A DNA stretch of 64,000 nt from CAVPJW01 sp963705525. Lineage in GTDB: Bacteria; Acidobacteriota; Vicinamibacteria; Vicinamibacterales; CAVPJW01. Of this stretch, positions 1-8,754 are shown piece by piece. A program made the translations under genes and the position numbers. The stretch's first letter is position 1, and every line of letters begins with the position of its first letter. The stretch spans positions 930,001 to 994,000 of the forward strand of contig CAVPJW010000004.1 in assembly GCA_963705525.1 (NCBI GenBank), in the 5' to 3' direction. Under the pieces are notes generated by a model. That model was given only the letters and a program-made list of their open reading frames with translations, was not told the DNA's origin and did no database searches.

Positions 1-1
1 G

Positions 2-1087
2 GGGGCGATCGAGGGGCAACAGAGCCGGCTCGCCCTGCCGTCCAAAGTGGCACCCGTCACATTCCACCGGTCCACACGGACATCGAGATCCATAGAGGCT
101 CCGACGCCGGAGCTTCCCACATATATCTATGACGCCGAGACGCCGCGTCGCCTTACCACGCCACATCATTTTGCGTACCTGAAACTGGCCGAGGGGTGCG
201 ACTACAAGTGCGCGTTCTGTATCATCCCGACGCTGCGCGGCCACTACCGGAGCCGTCCGGCCGATTCCATCGTGCAGGAAGCCGAGGCCCTTGCGGCTCG
301 CGGCGTTCGCGAGATCATCCTCATCTCCCAGGACTCGACGTTCTATGGTGTCGATCGGGGTGAGCGCGGCGCCCTCGGCCGATTGCTGCGCCGGCTCCAG
401 CGGGTGGACGGTCTCGAATGGATTCGGCTGCTCTATCTCTATCCGACCACGATTGATGCGGGCACGCTCGACGCCATGGGTGAGTGCGACAAGGTCTGCA
501 AGTACATCGACCTGCCGCTGCAGCACGCGGCCAGCGACGTGCTGAAGCGCATGAAGCGTCCGGGAAACAGGCAGTCGTACACCAGGCTGCTCGACGACAT
601 CAGAAACAGGCTTCCGGGCGTCACGCTGAGGACGACGTTCATCGTGGGCTTCCCGGGAGAGACGGATCACGAATTCGACGAGCTGCGGTCGTTCGTCGCT
701 GAAATCGAATTCGATCATGTCGGCGTCTTCACGTATTCCCACGAGGAAGGCACGAGCGCGTTCTCGCTCCAGGATGATGTGCCCGAGCCGACCAAGGACG
801 CTCGCCGGGCCCGCCTGATGGAACGGCAACAACGGATTGCGCGCCAGGCCGGCCTGCGACGAATCGGCAGCACCCTGGAGGTCATGATCGACGGGCCGTC
901 ACCGGAGCATCCGCTGGTGCTGGTGGGCCGTTCAGCGGGACAGGCGCCCGAGATCGACTCGGTCGCGTATTTTTCCGACTGCGACGCGGCGGCGTACCGC
1001 CCGGGCGAGGTTGTAACGGCCGAAATCATTGGGACACGCGGCTACGATCTCGTCGTCCGGCCATTGTCCCAGCCAAAGCCCTCGTGA
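2..1087 (+). CDS. rimO: Ribosomal protein S12 methylthiotransferase RimO (5' truncated by window edge)
   Basis: RimO is a radical-SAM enzyme that adds a methylthio group to an aspartate of ribosomal protein S12 using two iron-sulfur clusters. The visible part holds the radical-SAM motif CDYKCAFC (CxxxCxxC), the SAM-domain segment RTTFIVGFPGET and a C-terminal TRAM domain (about the last 65 residues). The N-terminal UPF0004 cluster-binding domain is missing because the frame is open to the left edge; the GTG at 47 is only an internal codon and not a credible start. The gene ends just before a terminator-like double hairpin. RimO is preferred over the tRNA enzyme MiaB because of its length and sequence style. 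Confidence 0.9.
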   Translation, partial: GAIEGQQSRLALPSKVAPVTFHRSTRTSRSIEAPTPELPTYIYDAETPRRLTTPHHFAYLKLAEGCDYKCAFCIIPTLRGHYRSRPADSIVQEAEALAARGVREIILISQDSTFYGVDRGERGALGRLLRRLQRVDGLEWIRLLYLYPTTIDAGTLDAMGECDKVCKYIDLPLQHAASDVLKRMKRPGNRQSYTRLLDDIRNRLPGVTLRTTFIVGFPGETDHEFDELRSFVAEIEFDHVGVFTYSHEEGTSAFSLQDDVPEPTKDARRARLMERQQRIARQAGLRRIGSTLEVMIDGPSPEHPLVLVGRSAGQAPEIDSVAYFSDCDAAAYRPGEVVTAEIIGTRGYDLVVRPLSQPKPS

Positions 1088-1105
1088 TAGACTTGTGTGT
1101 TCTAT

Positions 1106-1146
1106 TTCGGTCTGAAGTACCGAAGTGGGCCTAGTGCCCACTTTTT
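1106..1146 (+). terminator. Tandem hairpins with T-run between rimO and rimP (terminator/attenuator)
   Basis: Two adjacent perfect stem-loops are visible. The first is TTCGGT (1106-1111) with ACCGAA (1119-1124). The second is AGTGGGC (1124-1130), loop CTAGT, GCCCACT (1136-1142), running into five Ts (1142-1146). The second has the form of an intrinsic terminator. A weak sigma-70-like pair, TTGTCC (1064-1069) and TAGACT (1088-1093), lies just upstream. The element could therefore act as a leader attenuator for rimP-nusA rather than only ending rimO; a terminator before rimP is a known arrangement in proteobacteria. Confidence 0.6.
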
Positions 1147-1197
1147 GCGTTTCAGGGGCGATTTTTCGTGCGCGGGACACCCGAGGAGCCGTTGCCC

Positions 1198-1779
1198 ATG
1201 GCAGATCCGGAGGGCGGCCGCACCGCCGCCCGGTCGCGCGGACCCCGGCCGGAAAAACCGGGCGCCCCGTCGAAGTCGCCCGCCGAGGTTGCCGCGCACG
1301 TCGGCAAGCTTGCGGCGGGAGTGGCCGAATCGAACGGCCTCGAGATCTTCGACGTCCAGCTCCGGCGCGAGGCCAACGGTTGGATACTGCGAGTGGTGAT
1401 CGATCGGCCAGACGTGGGCGAGTCGAACGCGGTCCGCGCTGGCGTCCCCGGCGAGAGCGTCGGCATCTACGAATGCGAGCGGGTCAGCCGCGACTTGAGC
1501 GCCCTGCTCGACGTTGAAGATGTATGGGATCGCGCGTACACCCTGGAAGTTTCTTCTCCAGGGCTCGATCGGCCGCTGCGGAAGCCCGACGACTATCGGC
1601 GCTTTGCGGGCCGTCTGGCGAAGCTGGTCGTCGCGCCTCCGATTGACGGCCAGGGCCACTTCGCGGGCCGGCTGCTCGGGCTGGATGGCACCGACGTGGT
1701 GCTCGAGGTTGACGGCGGCAGGACGCGTCGGATTCCTGTATCGGCGATTTCGCGTGCAAGGCTCGAAGTTGAATTTTGA
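1198..1779 (+). CDS. rimP: Ribosome maturation factor RimP
   Basis: RimP assists maturation of the 30S subunit. The protein is about 193 residues, longer than the usual 150 because of a charged, disordered N-terminus. The core shows the family segments FDVQLRREANGWILRVVID, SRDLSALLDVEDVW and the diagnostic YTLEVSSPGLDRPL, followed by the C-terminal SH3-like barrel. I chose the ATG at 1198 because a strong ribosome-binding site, GAGGAG (1183-1188), lies nine bases upstream; an in-frame GTG at 1168 is possible. It lies 24 bases upstream of nusA, the usual rimP-nusA-infB arrangement. Confidence 0.9.
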   Translation: MADPEGGRTAARSRGPRPEKPGAPSKSPAEVAAHVGKLAAGVAESNGLEIFDVQLRREANGWILRVVIDRPDVGESNAVRAGVPGESVGIYECERVSRDLSALLDVEDVWDRAYTLEVSSPGLDRPLRKPDDYRRFAGRLAKLVVAPPIDGQGHFAGRLLGLDGTDVVLEVDGGRTRRIPVSAISRARLEVEF

Positions 1780-1803
1780 AATCGAGCGGAGTGAAGAGTC
1801 CGT

Positions 1804-3180
1804 ATGAACAACCCGCTGCAGCAGACGATCGAAGCGCTCGCCAAGGAAAAAGGCATCGAGCCGGATGTCATCATCACGGCCATCGAGGACGCGGTGCTGA
1901 CGGCATCGCGCAAATATTACAAGACCGCCGAGAACCTCAGGACGCGCTTCAACACTGAGACCGGACAAGTCGATCTCTTCGCCGTCAAGCACATCGTCAC
2001 CGAGGTCACCGACCCGGCCACCGAGATCTCGATCAACGAGGCGCACGAGCTGTACGGCGACGAGGCCGAGGTGGACATGGAGATCGAATTCCCCAAGCCC
2101 ACCGACGTCCTCGGCCGAATCGCGGCGCAGACGGCCAAACAGGTAATCTTTCAGAAGGTGCGCGAAGCCGAGCGCGAGAACATCTTCGCGGAGTACAACC
2201 AGCGGATCGGCGAAGTGGTCACCGGCACCGTGAAGCGCTTCGAGAACGGCGACATGATCGTCGAGCTCGGACGTGTGGAGACGGTGCTGCCGCGCAAGGA
2301 ACAGTCCCGCGCGGAAAACTACAGTCCTGGCGAACGGATCCGCGCCGTCATCAAAGGCGTGACCCGGAGCGCCAAGGGACCACAGATTGTCCTGTCGCGC
2401 ACCGATCCGGCGCTTCTCATCAAGCTCTTCGAACAGGAGGTGCCGGAAATCTATGACGGCACCGTGAACATCCGGGGAGCGGTACGCGAGGCCGGAGATC
2501 GCGCCAAAGTGGCGGTGTTCTCGCGCGAGCGCGACGTCGACCCGGTCGGCGCTTGTGTGGGCATGAAGGGCACGCGGGTCCAGGCCATCATCCGCGAGCT
2601 GCGCGGCGAGAAGATTGACATCGTCGAATGGTCCGAGGATCCGATTACGTTCGTCACCAACGGCCTCAGTCCCGCGAAGGTGCAGCGTGTCTCCATTGTC
2701 GACGATCGGGAACGCGTGATGGAGGTCGTCGTCGAGGACAAGCAGCTGTCGCTGGCGATCGGAAAGAAGGGGCAGAACGTGCGGCTCGCCGCCAAGCTGA
2801 CGGGCTGGCGCATCGACATCAAGAGCGAGGAAGAAAAGCGGCGCGAGGTCGAGGCGCAGTTCGAGGGACTCGAAGCCGCTGGGGCGGAGGTGGCCGAGGC
2901 GGAACAACCGGCGGCCGACGCGGGCGAGGCCGGCGCGGCGCTTGCCCTGCCCGGGATCGGTGCGCGCACGCTCGAGCGGCTGGTTGCGGCGGGCTTTCAA
3001 TCGCCCGACCAAGTGGCGCAATCCACCGTCGAGGCATTGTCAGAGATACAGGGCATCGGACCGAAGACCGCGGAACGTGTCCTGGCGGCCGCACGCGGAG
3101 AATCAATCGCTGAAGAGGCGATACAGGAGGAGGAGACGGCTCAGCCCGGCGAGTCGCAGCCGGAGCCGGAGCCCCAATAG
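1804..3180 (+). CDS. nusA: Transcription termination/antitermination factor NusA
   Basis: NusA binds RNA polymerase and nascent RNA and controls pausing, termination and antitermination. The 458-residue protein has the N-terminal polymerase-binding domain (about 1-130), an S1 domain beginning near residue 136 (GEVVTGTVKRFENG), KH1 near 246 (GACVGMKGTRVQ) and KH2 near 315 (LAIGKKGQNVRLA). After an acidic linker comes a C-terminal helix-hairpin-helix segment from about 379 (ALPGIGARTLERL, IQGIGPKTAERVL) that replaces the acidic repeats of E. coli NusA, followed by an acidic tail. The start ATG at 1804 follows a GGAGTGA-like site. Confidence 0.95.
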   Translation: MNNPLQQTIEALAKEKGIEPDVIITAIEDAVLTASRKYYKTAENLRTRFNTETGQVDLFAVKHIVTEVTDPATEISINEAHELYGDEAEVDMEIEFPKPTDVLGRIAAQTAKQVIFQKVREAERENIFAEYNQRIGEVVTGTVKRFENGDMIVELGRVETVLPRKEQSRAENYSPGERIRAVIKGVTRSAKGPQIVLSRTDPALLIKLFEQEVPEIYDGTVNIRGAVREAGDRAKVAVFSRERDVDPVGACVGMKGTRVQAIIRELRGEKIDIVEWSEDPITFVTNGLSPAKVQRVSIVDDRERVMEVVVEDKQLSLAIGKKGQNVRLAAKLTGWRIDIKSEEEKRREVEAQFEGLEAAGAEVAEAEQPAADAGEAGAALALPGIGARTLERLVAAGFQSPDQVAQSTVEALSEIQGIGPKTAERVLAAARGESIAEEAIQEEETAQPGESQPEPEPQ

Positions 3181-3267
3181 TTCTGTTCGGCGTTCACGAA
3201 CAACCGCGGGTCCGGCGAGACGCGGTGCGGTTGGTCAAACACGATACGTCTTTCTTGAGGTTTCCGA

Positions 3268-6018
3268 GTGGCAACGGTTCGGATTTACAAGGTCGCTGAG
3301 CTTCTGGGAACGACGAGCCAGGAAGTGATGGCGCTGCTCAAGCGCGATCACGGCATCGACGTGAAGAGCGCGTCGAGCACGATCGAGGAAGTGGTGGCTC
3401 GCCAGTTCGTCGATCGAATGGCCCGCCAACGCGGCGTCTCGCTGCCTGGCGGCGACATGTTCGCCGAAGCGCCCGTCATCAAGGGCGGCAGGAAAGCCCC
3501 GGTCCTCAAGAAAGCCGAGCCTCCAAAGCCGACGGCTCCCGCGCTACCGCCACCGCGTCTGGTCAAGACCATCAGGCCGCCCTCTGCGCCCACCGCAGCG
3601 GCTGATGTCTTAGCCGAGGCGGTTCAAGATGTCGTCGAACCGGAACCCGTCGTTGAAGTGATCGAGCAGGAGCCGCCTGAAGAGCCGGCTGCGGTCGCGG
3701 CTGTGACTGCGCCGACCGTCGACGCTCCCCCGTCGCCGCCGCCGACTTCGCAAAAGCCTGCGCCACCGCCGGGCCGTTTCGTTCCGCCGACGCTCCGGTT
3801 GCGGGTTGAGGACGACCGCGCCCCGGGCGGACCACCACGTCCAACTCTCCGACCAGCAGGCGCGCGGCCGCCCGCTCAGCCGTCCGCCGATCGGGCCGCG
3901 GCCGGGACTGCAAAACCATCGGGAGTGCCCGCGAGCCCTGCCGCGTCGGCCGCCGGCGGCAGCAGCACAACCGTGCCGCGGCCGCCTGGGCCACCTCGTC
4001 CGGCGTATCCGGGACCGCCGACGCTTCGGCAACCGGTCACCGGTGGACCGCGGCCGCTGCCCTCTCAACCGATTCGCACGCCGCAACCCGCGCGTCCCGG
4101 GATGCCGCCGCCGCAGCGTCCGTCCGGACCGCCGCGACCGCCCGGGCTTGGGCGGCCCCCTGTCGGAAGGCCGCCGGTTCGCCGCGAACCGCAGATCGGA
4201 CGTGAAGCTTTCCGGCCCGCGGCGTCTCCGTCCGCTCCGGCGGCTCCCCCGCCGATCACGCGCACCGTCACGCTCGCCGAGGGCATGACGGTCAAGGATC
4301 TTGCCGACAAGCTCGACGTCAAGGGCAAGGACGTGCTGAAGAAACTGCTCGACAAGCGCCTGATGATGACGATCAACACGACGCTCGACACCGAGACGGC
4401 GTCGATGATCGCGCGCGAGTTCGGCGCCGACGTGCAGATGCGGAGCTTCGAGGAAGAGCTGCAGGCCGACGTCGAAGAGTCTTCAAGCCCCGAAGACCGC
4501 GTCATGCGGGCGCCTGTCGTCACTGTCATGGGTCACGTCGATCACGGCAAGACCAGCTTGCTCGACGCGATTCGGGAGACGCGCGTTGCCGAACGCGAGG
4601 CGGGTGGCATCACTCAGCACATCGGTGCCTATCACGTCACCGTCAATCGACGCGACATCGTGTTCCTCGACACGCCCGGTCATGAGGCGTTCACGCTGAT
4701 GCGGGCTCGGGGCGCGCGCGTCACCGACGTCGTGATCCTGGTCGTCGCGGCAGACGATGGCGTGATGCCCCAGACGAGGGAAGCCATCGACCATGCTCGC
4801 GCGGCCAACGTACCGATCGTCGTGGCGATCAACAAGATCGACAAGCCCGACGCGAATCCGGAACGGGTCAAACGTGAGCTCGCCGACCTGAATCTCGTGC
4901 CCGAGGAGTGGGGCGGCCAGACCGTGGTCGTCGAGGTGTCGGCGAAGAAGAAGCAGAACATCGAGCTCCTGCTCGAGATGATCCTGCTCGTCAGCGACAT
5001 CGGCGAGCTGAAGGCCAATCCGAAGCGAAACGCGTCGGGCACGGTGCTCGAAGCCAAGCTCGACAAGGGCCGCGGCCCGGTGGCCACGATTCTCGTGCAG
5101 GACGGCACGCTCCATGTCGGCGATACGTTCATCGCGGGTCCCATCGTGGGGCGCGTCAGGGCGCTCATCGACGATCGAGGCCGGCCGACGAAGAGCGCTG
5201 GCCCATCGACGCCGGTCGAAGTGCTCGGCCTCACGGGCGTGCCGCAGCCGGGCGATGCATTCCAGGCGCTCGCCGATGCCGTCCGCGCGCGTCAGATCGC
5301 GATGTTCCGGCAGACGCAAGCCAAGGACAAGGCGCTTGGCGCCAAGGGCGGCCGGCTGACGCTCGAGTCGCTTCAGCAGCAGATCGCCGAAGGCGGCATG
5401 AAGGAGCTGCCGATCATCATCAAGGCCGACGTGCAGGGATCGGCGGAGGTGCTCGCCGACACGCTCACCCGGCTTTCGGACGACAAGGTCAAGATCCGCA
5501 TCATCCACGCGGGTGTCGGCGCGATCAACGAATCGGACGTGCTCCTGGCCTCGGCCTCGAACGCGATCATCATCGGATTCAACGTAAGGCCCGACAGGAA
5601 CGCCAGCGACGTGGCGGAACGCGAGCGCGTCGAGATTCGCCATCACTCGGTCATCTACAACGTGACCGACGAGATGAAGAAGGCGATGGACGGACTCCTC
5701 GAGCCCACCTTCAAGGAAGTCAGGCTGGGCATCGCCGAGGTGCGCGACCTCTTCAAGGTGCCGAAATTTGGCACCGTGGCCGGGTGCATGGTCACCGAGG
5801 GCCGGATCACCCGGAGCGGCGACTCTCAGGCGAGGTTGCTCCGCGACAACGTCGTGATCTTCGAGGGCAAGATCGCGTCACTGCGCCGCTTCAAAGACGA
5901 TGTCAGCGAGGTCAAGGCCGGGTTCGAGTGCGGCATCGGCCTCGAGCGGTACAACGACCTCAAGGTCGGCGACGTGATCGAGGTGTTCGCGCGCGAGCGC
6001 GTGGCCATCAGCGCGTAG
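3268..6018 (+). CDS. infB: Translation initiation factor IF-2
   Basis: IF-2 is the GTPase that brings initiator fMet-tRNA to the 30S subunit and promotes subunit joining. The N-terminus carries an IF2-N helical module (VRIYKVAELLGTTSQEVM), then a roughly 250-residue Pro/Ala-rich disordered stretch and a second IF2-N module (LADKLDVKGKDVLKKLL). The G domain starts near residue 421 with GHVDHGKT, followed by DTPGHEAF and NKID. Domains II to IV follow, with the conserved region KADVQGSAEVL. The start is a GTG at 3268. An 87-base gap separates it from nusA; no ylxR or L7Ae-like gene sits between them as in many Firmicutes. Confidence 0.96.
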   Translation: MATVRIYKVAELLGTTSQEVMALLKRDHGIDVKSASSTIEEVVARQFVDRMARQRGVSLPGGDMFAEAPVIKGGRKAPVLKKAEPPKPTAPALPPPRLVKTIRPPSAPTAAADVLAEAVQDVVEPEPVVEVIEQEPPEEPAAVAAVTAPTVDAPPSPPPTSQKPAPPPGRFVPPTLRLRVEDDRAPGGPPRPTLRPAGARPPAQPSADRAAAGTAKPSGVPASPAASAAGGSSTTVPRPPGPPRPAYPGPPTLRQPVTGGPRPLPSQPIRTPQPARPGMPPPQRPSGPPRPPGLGRPPVGRPPVRREPQIGREAFRPAASPSAPAAPPPITRTVTLAEGMTVKDLADKLDVKGKDVLKKLLDKRLMMTINTTLDTETASMIAREFGADVQMRSFEEELQADVEESSSPEDRVMRAPVVTVMGHVDHGKTSLLDAIRETRVAEREAGGITQHIGAYHVTVNRRDIVFLDTPGHEAFTLMRARGARVTDVVILVVAADDGVMPQTREAIDHARAANVPIVVAINKIDKPDANPERVKRELADLNLVPEEWGGQTVVVEVSAKKKQNIELLLEMILLVSDIGELKANPKRNASGTVLEAKLDKGRGPVATILVQDGTLHVGDTFIAGPIVGRVRALIDDRGRPTKSAGPSTPVEVLGLTGVPQPGDAFQALADAVRARQIAMFRQTQAKDKALGAKGGRLTLESLQQQIAEGGMKELPIIIKADVQGSAEVLADTLTRLSDDKVKIRIIHAGVGAINESDVLLASASNAIIIGFNVRPDRNASDVAERERVEIRHHSVIYNVTDEMKKAMDGLLEPTFKEVRLGIAEVRDLFKVPKFGTVAGCMVTEGRITRSGDSQARLLRDNVVIFEGKIASLRRFKDDVSEVKAGFECGIGLERYNDLKVGDVIEVFARERVAISA

Positions 6019-6027
6019 GACCCGGCG

Positions 6028-6309
6028 ATGGTCGTTGGGCTGCTCTCGGTCGAACTGTACCTTCCGGGTTCGCAATCCCTGAAAGAGAAGCGGATGGTCC
6101 TCAGGGGAGTCAAGGATCGCCTGAAGAAGTTCAACGTCGCCGTAGCCGAAGTCGAACACCACGACCTCTGGCAGCGAGCCGGCCTCGGTATCGTCACCGT
6201 GGCCACGACCAGCGCGCACGCGGATCGGGAACTGACTGCCGCGGCCGCCGAGATCGATCGCGTCGAGCCAGGACTGATTACCCGCCGGGAGATCGAGTTC
6301 CTGACGTAG
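6028..6309 (+). CDS. DUF503 (YlxP-like) family protein
   Basis: This 93-residue protein matches the DUF503/YlxP family by its N-terminal segment (GLLSVELYLPGSQSLKEKR), the central FNVAVAEVEHHDLWQRA and its small size. The family is regularly encoded between infB and rbfA and has been linked to ribosome function, but its biochemical role is unknown to me. It starts nine bases after infB with an AGGA-type site upstream, so it is almost certainly co-transcribed with infB and rbfA. Confidence 0.88.
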   Translation: MVVGLLSVELYLPGSQSLKEKRMVLRGVKDRLKKFNVAVAEVEHHDLWQRAGLGIVTVATTSAHADRELTAAAAEIDRVEPGLITRREIEFLT

Positions 6310-6348
6310 GGGCCGACGGTCGCCCGGCCCGTCAGGAGCTGCACACGC

Positions 6349-6738
6349 ATGCCGCCAGGCACCCGTCCCGATCGCGTCGCGGATCAGCTGCGCGCGGACT
6401 TGAGCGAGATCATCGCGCGCCAGGTGCACGATCCGGGCATCGGATTCCTCACCATCACGCGAGCGCAGGTCACGTCGGACCTGCAGCTCGCGCGCGTCTA
6501 TTACACGACGCTCGGCGACGCCCAGGCCCGCCGCGAAACGGCGCGCGCGCTTCGTCGTGCCACCCCGTTCCTCAGGCGCCAGCTCGGCACCCGCCTTCGG
6601 CTGAGGCGCGTGCCCGAGCTGCAATTTCTGTTCGACGAGTCCATCGAGGGCCAGGATCGGATTGAGCAGATCCTCCAGGAGATCAAGGCCGAACAGGAGG
6701 CGCGCGAACGGTCCGACGAGAACCACGACGATGACTGA
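6349..6738 (+). CDS. rbfA: 30S ribosome-binding factor RbfA
   Basis: RbfA is a small KH-fold protein that binds the 30S subunit during late 16S rRNA maturation and cold adaptation. The 129-residue product shows the family signatures VADQLRADLSEII, a conserved DPGIGFLTITRAQVTSDL and FLRRQLGTRLRLRRVPEL, with an acidic C-terminal tail. The ATG at 6349 follows a good AGGAG site. Its end overlaps the start of the next gene by eight bases, indicating translational coupling within the nusA-infB operon. Confidence 0.93.
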   Translation: MPPGTRPDRVADQLRADLSEIIARQVHDPGIGFLTITRAQVTSDLQLARVYYTTLGDAQARRETARALRRATPFLRRQLGTRLRLRRVPELQFLFDESIEGQDRIEQILQEIKAEQEARERSDENHDDD

Positions 6739-7705
6739 CCAGAGATGTGACATGCTCGCGCGCATACGCGAGGCGATTCTCGGCCGACGCCGCTTCGTGA
6801 TCGGCTCGCACGCGCGGCCTGACGGCGACTCCATCGGATCTCAGCTTGCGATGGCCTATGCGCTCCGCGAGCTCGGGCGCGAGGTGGAGATCGTCAACGT
6901 CGATGCGGCGCCGGCGCAGTTCATGGCGTTCCCCGGGACGCGAGACATCCGTGTGGCGCAGGAAATCCGCGGCGAGTTCGACGCCGCGATCATCATGGAA
7001 TGCAGCTCGCTCGCCCGTACGGGCGTCAGCGGCTTCGAGCGATTCTTCGTCATCAACATCGATCATCATCCCGGCAATTCGGGGTTCGGAGCGATCAACT
7101 GGTTCGACGGATCCGCGGCGGCCTGTGGGGAGATGGTCTTCGATCTCGTTCAGGCGCTCGGGGTCAGGCTGACGCGGGAAATCGCCACGCATGTCTATGT
7201 GGCGATCCTCACGGATACGGGGTCGTTCCACTACTCGTCGATCAGCGCGAGGACCTTCGACATCTGCCGGCAGACGATCGAGGCCGGAGTGGATCCGGAA
7301 ACGACGGCTCGGCGGATCTACGATAGCAGCACACTCGGACGCCTCAAGCTGCTCGCCGCGGTACTGAACACGCTCGAGATCGATGCGGCCGGAAGGACCG
7401 CGACGATCCACATGGATCGGCAGATGGCGCTGCGCGTGAACGCCACGTACGACGACACCGAGGGTCTGGTGAACCTGCCGCTGACGGTCAAGGAGATTGA
7501 GGCCGTCGCGTTCCTCAAGGAAACCGATGAGGGCGAGTGGCGCGTGAGCCTCAGGTCCAAGGGCGACGTGGATGTGGCCACGATCGCGGCACGATTCGGC
7601 GGGGGCGGCCACAGGAATGCGGCCGGATGCACGGTGCGCGGACGTCTGCACGACGCACGAACCACGGTGGCCACACTCCTGCGGGAGGTGTTCGCTAGGC
7701 AGTGA
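6731..7705 (+). CDS. DHH-family phosphoesterase, NrnA-like oligoribonuclease / pAp phosphatase
   Basis: The protein belongs to the DHH/DHHA1 phosphoesterases of the NrnA type, which degrade nano-RNAs and dephosphorylate 3'-phosphoadenosine 5'-phosphate. The first metal motif HARPDGDS (about residues 27-34) and the DHH motif NIDHHPGN are present, and the C-terminal DHHA1 domain ends with GGGGHRNAAG. The frame is open upstream, but I take the ATG at 6731, which overlaps the rbfA stop; the ATG at 6752 is an alternative. The position between rbfA and truB is a common one for nrnA genes. Confidence 0.88.
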   Translation: MTDQRCDMLARIREAILGRRRFVIGSHARPDGDSIGSQLAMAYALRELGREVEIVNVDAAPAQFMAFPGTRDIRVAQEIRGEFDAAIIMECSSLARTGVSGFERFFVINIDHHPGNSGFGAINWFDGSAAACGEMVFDLVQALGVRLTREIATHVYVAILTDTGSFHYSSISARTFDICRQTIEAGVDPETTARRIYDSSTLGRLKLLAAVLNTLEIDAAGRTATIHMDRQMALRVNATYDDTEGLVNLPLTVKEIEAVAFLKETDEGEWRVSLRSKGDVDVATIAARFGGGGHRNAAGCTVRGRLHDARTTVATLLREVFARQ

Positions 7706-7715
7706 GAGGCCGCAC

Positions 7716-8615
7716 ATGAACGGGGTCCTCGTCGTCGACAAACCGGCCGGACCGACGTCTCATGACGTGGTGGCCCGGCTTCGACGCGTGCTTGGAGAAT
7801 CGAGGATCGGCCACACGGGCACGCTCGACCCAATGGCGACGGGAGTCCTGGCGCTGGCCATCGGACGAGCCACGCGCCTCGTGAGATTCCTGACCGCCGC
7901 CGACAAGACCTACGAAGCGGACATTCGCCTCGGCCACGCGACGGATACCTACGATGTGACGGGCACGGCGGTCGCGCGGCCCGGCTGCACGCCCGTCGAG
8001 AGCGTCACAGAAGAAGCCGTCGAATCCGCATTGCGAACGTTTCGTGGCGTGCAGTGGCAACTGCCACCGCCGTTCTCGGCAAAAAAAATAGGCGGCCAGC
8101 GCGCTCACCGGCTGGCGCGTCGAGATCGGGCTGTTCAGCCCGCCGCGGTGCACGTCGCGGTCAGCAGGCTGACCGGTCAATTGCTCGAGCGGAGCGTCGT
8201 CCGCGTCGAGTTGACGTGCACGGCCGGCTTCTACGTGCGCGCGCTTGCGCATGCCCTGGGCGAGCGACTCGGCACCGGCGCCGTCCTCGAGCGGCTCCGC
8301 CGCACTCGCAGCGGAGAGTTTTCGTTGGAAGGGGCCTGCGGCCTGCCCGCGATCGACGAATCCCCCGAACGTCTTCGGGCGAAGGTGATCCCGATGGAGC
8401 GACTACTGGAGGCGTTGCCGCGAGCGACGCTGACCGAGGCGGGGACGAGGCGCGCCGGCCATGGGAATTCGATTGAGACGAGCGATCTGGCCACGGCACT
8501 TGCGCCTGGCGCCGCGCCGCCGATTCGCCTGTTCGATGCGACGGGCGCGCTCGTCGCCATCGCCGAAACCGGGGAGAAACCGGGAACTTTGCTCCCCCGA
8601 GTGGTCCTGGTATAA
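7716..8615 (+). CDS. truB: tRNA pseudouridine(55) synthase TruB
   Basis: TruB converts U55 in the T-loop of tRNAs to pseudouridine. The 299-residue protein starts MNGVLVVDKPAGPTSHDVV and has the catalytic motif GHTGTLDPMATGVL, whose aspartate is about residue 38. KTYEADIRLGHATDTYD and the region CTAGFYVRALAHALGE are typical. The ATG at 7716 has GAGAGG seven bases upstream and lies 10 bases after nrnA. A longer open frame upstream is not supported. Confidence 0.94.
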   Translation: MNGVLVVDKPAGPTSHDVVARLRRVLGESRIGHTGTLDPMATGVLALAIGRATRLVRFLTAADKTYEADIRLGHATDTYDVTGTAVARPGCTPVESVTEEAVESALRTFRGVQWQLPPPFSAKKIGGQRAHRLARRDRAVQPAAVHVAVSRLTGQLLERSVVRVELTCTAGFYVRALAHALGERLGTGAVLERLRRTRSGEFSLEGACGLPAIDESPERLRAKVIPMERLLEALPRATLTEAGTRRAGHGNSIETSDLATALAPGAAPPIRLFDATGALVAIAETGEKPGTLLPRVVLV

Positions 8616-8616
8616 C
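8588..8616 (+). promoter_or_regulatory. Candidate sigma-70 promoter for rpsO
   Basis: A good -10 hexamer TATAAC (8611-8616) overlaps the truB stop codon. A weak -35-like TTTGCT (8588-8593) lies 17 bases upstream. It would start a transcript near 8623 that carries a leader of about 130 bases before rpsO. The -35 match is poor, so this is tentative. Confidence 0.35.
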
Positions 8617-8754
8617 ATGATGGGTCTTTTGTTTTGGGCGCCGTCGCTTCTGTACGAGTGCAGCTACGGGAAGGTGATGCGAACGGGCGTCGGATCGGCC
8701 AACGGCGGTCTGGTGGGCAAGGTCCCTTCTGGACCGTTCGTGGAGGTACCGGGC
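8617..8754 (+). promoter_or_regulatory. Structured leader of rpsO (possible S15 autoregulatory RNA)
   Basis: This 138-base untranslated stretch precedes rpsO. A hairpin GGTCC (8721-8725), loop CTTCT, GGACC (8731-8735) ends seven bases before the GGAGG ribosome-binding site (8742-8746). A competing pairing AACGG (8701-8705) with CCGTT (8734-8738) would exclude part of that hairpin. S15 represses its own translation through 5' leader structures in several phyla. Mutually exclusive helices beside the ribosome-binding site fit that idea, but no known S15 RNA class is recognisable. Confidence 0.35.

Noticed and set aside
1102..3021. 639-residue minus-strand open frame over rimP and nusA
   Set aside because: It is antisense to two clearly conserved genes and its composition is typical of reverse-strand GC-rich shadows.
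4483..6834. Long minus-strand open frames over infB and its neighbours
   Set aside because: They are antisense shadows of high-GC coding regions: Arg/His/Asp-rich translations without family features, opposite well-conserved genes.
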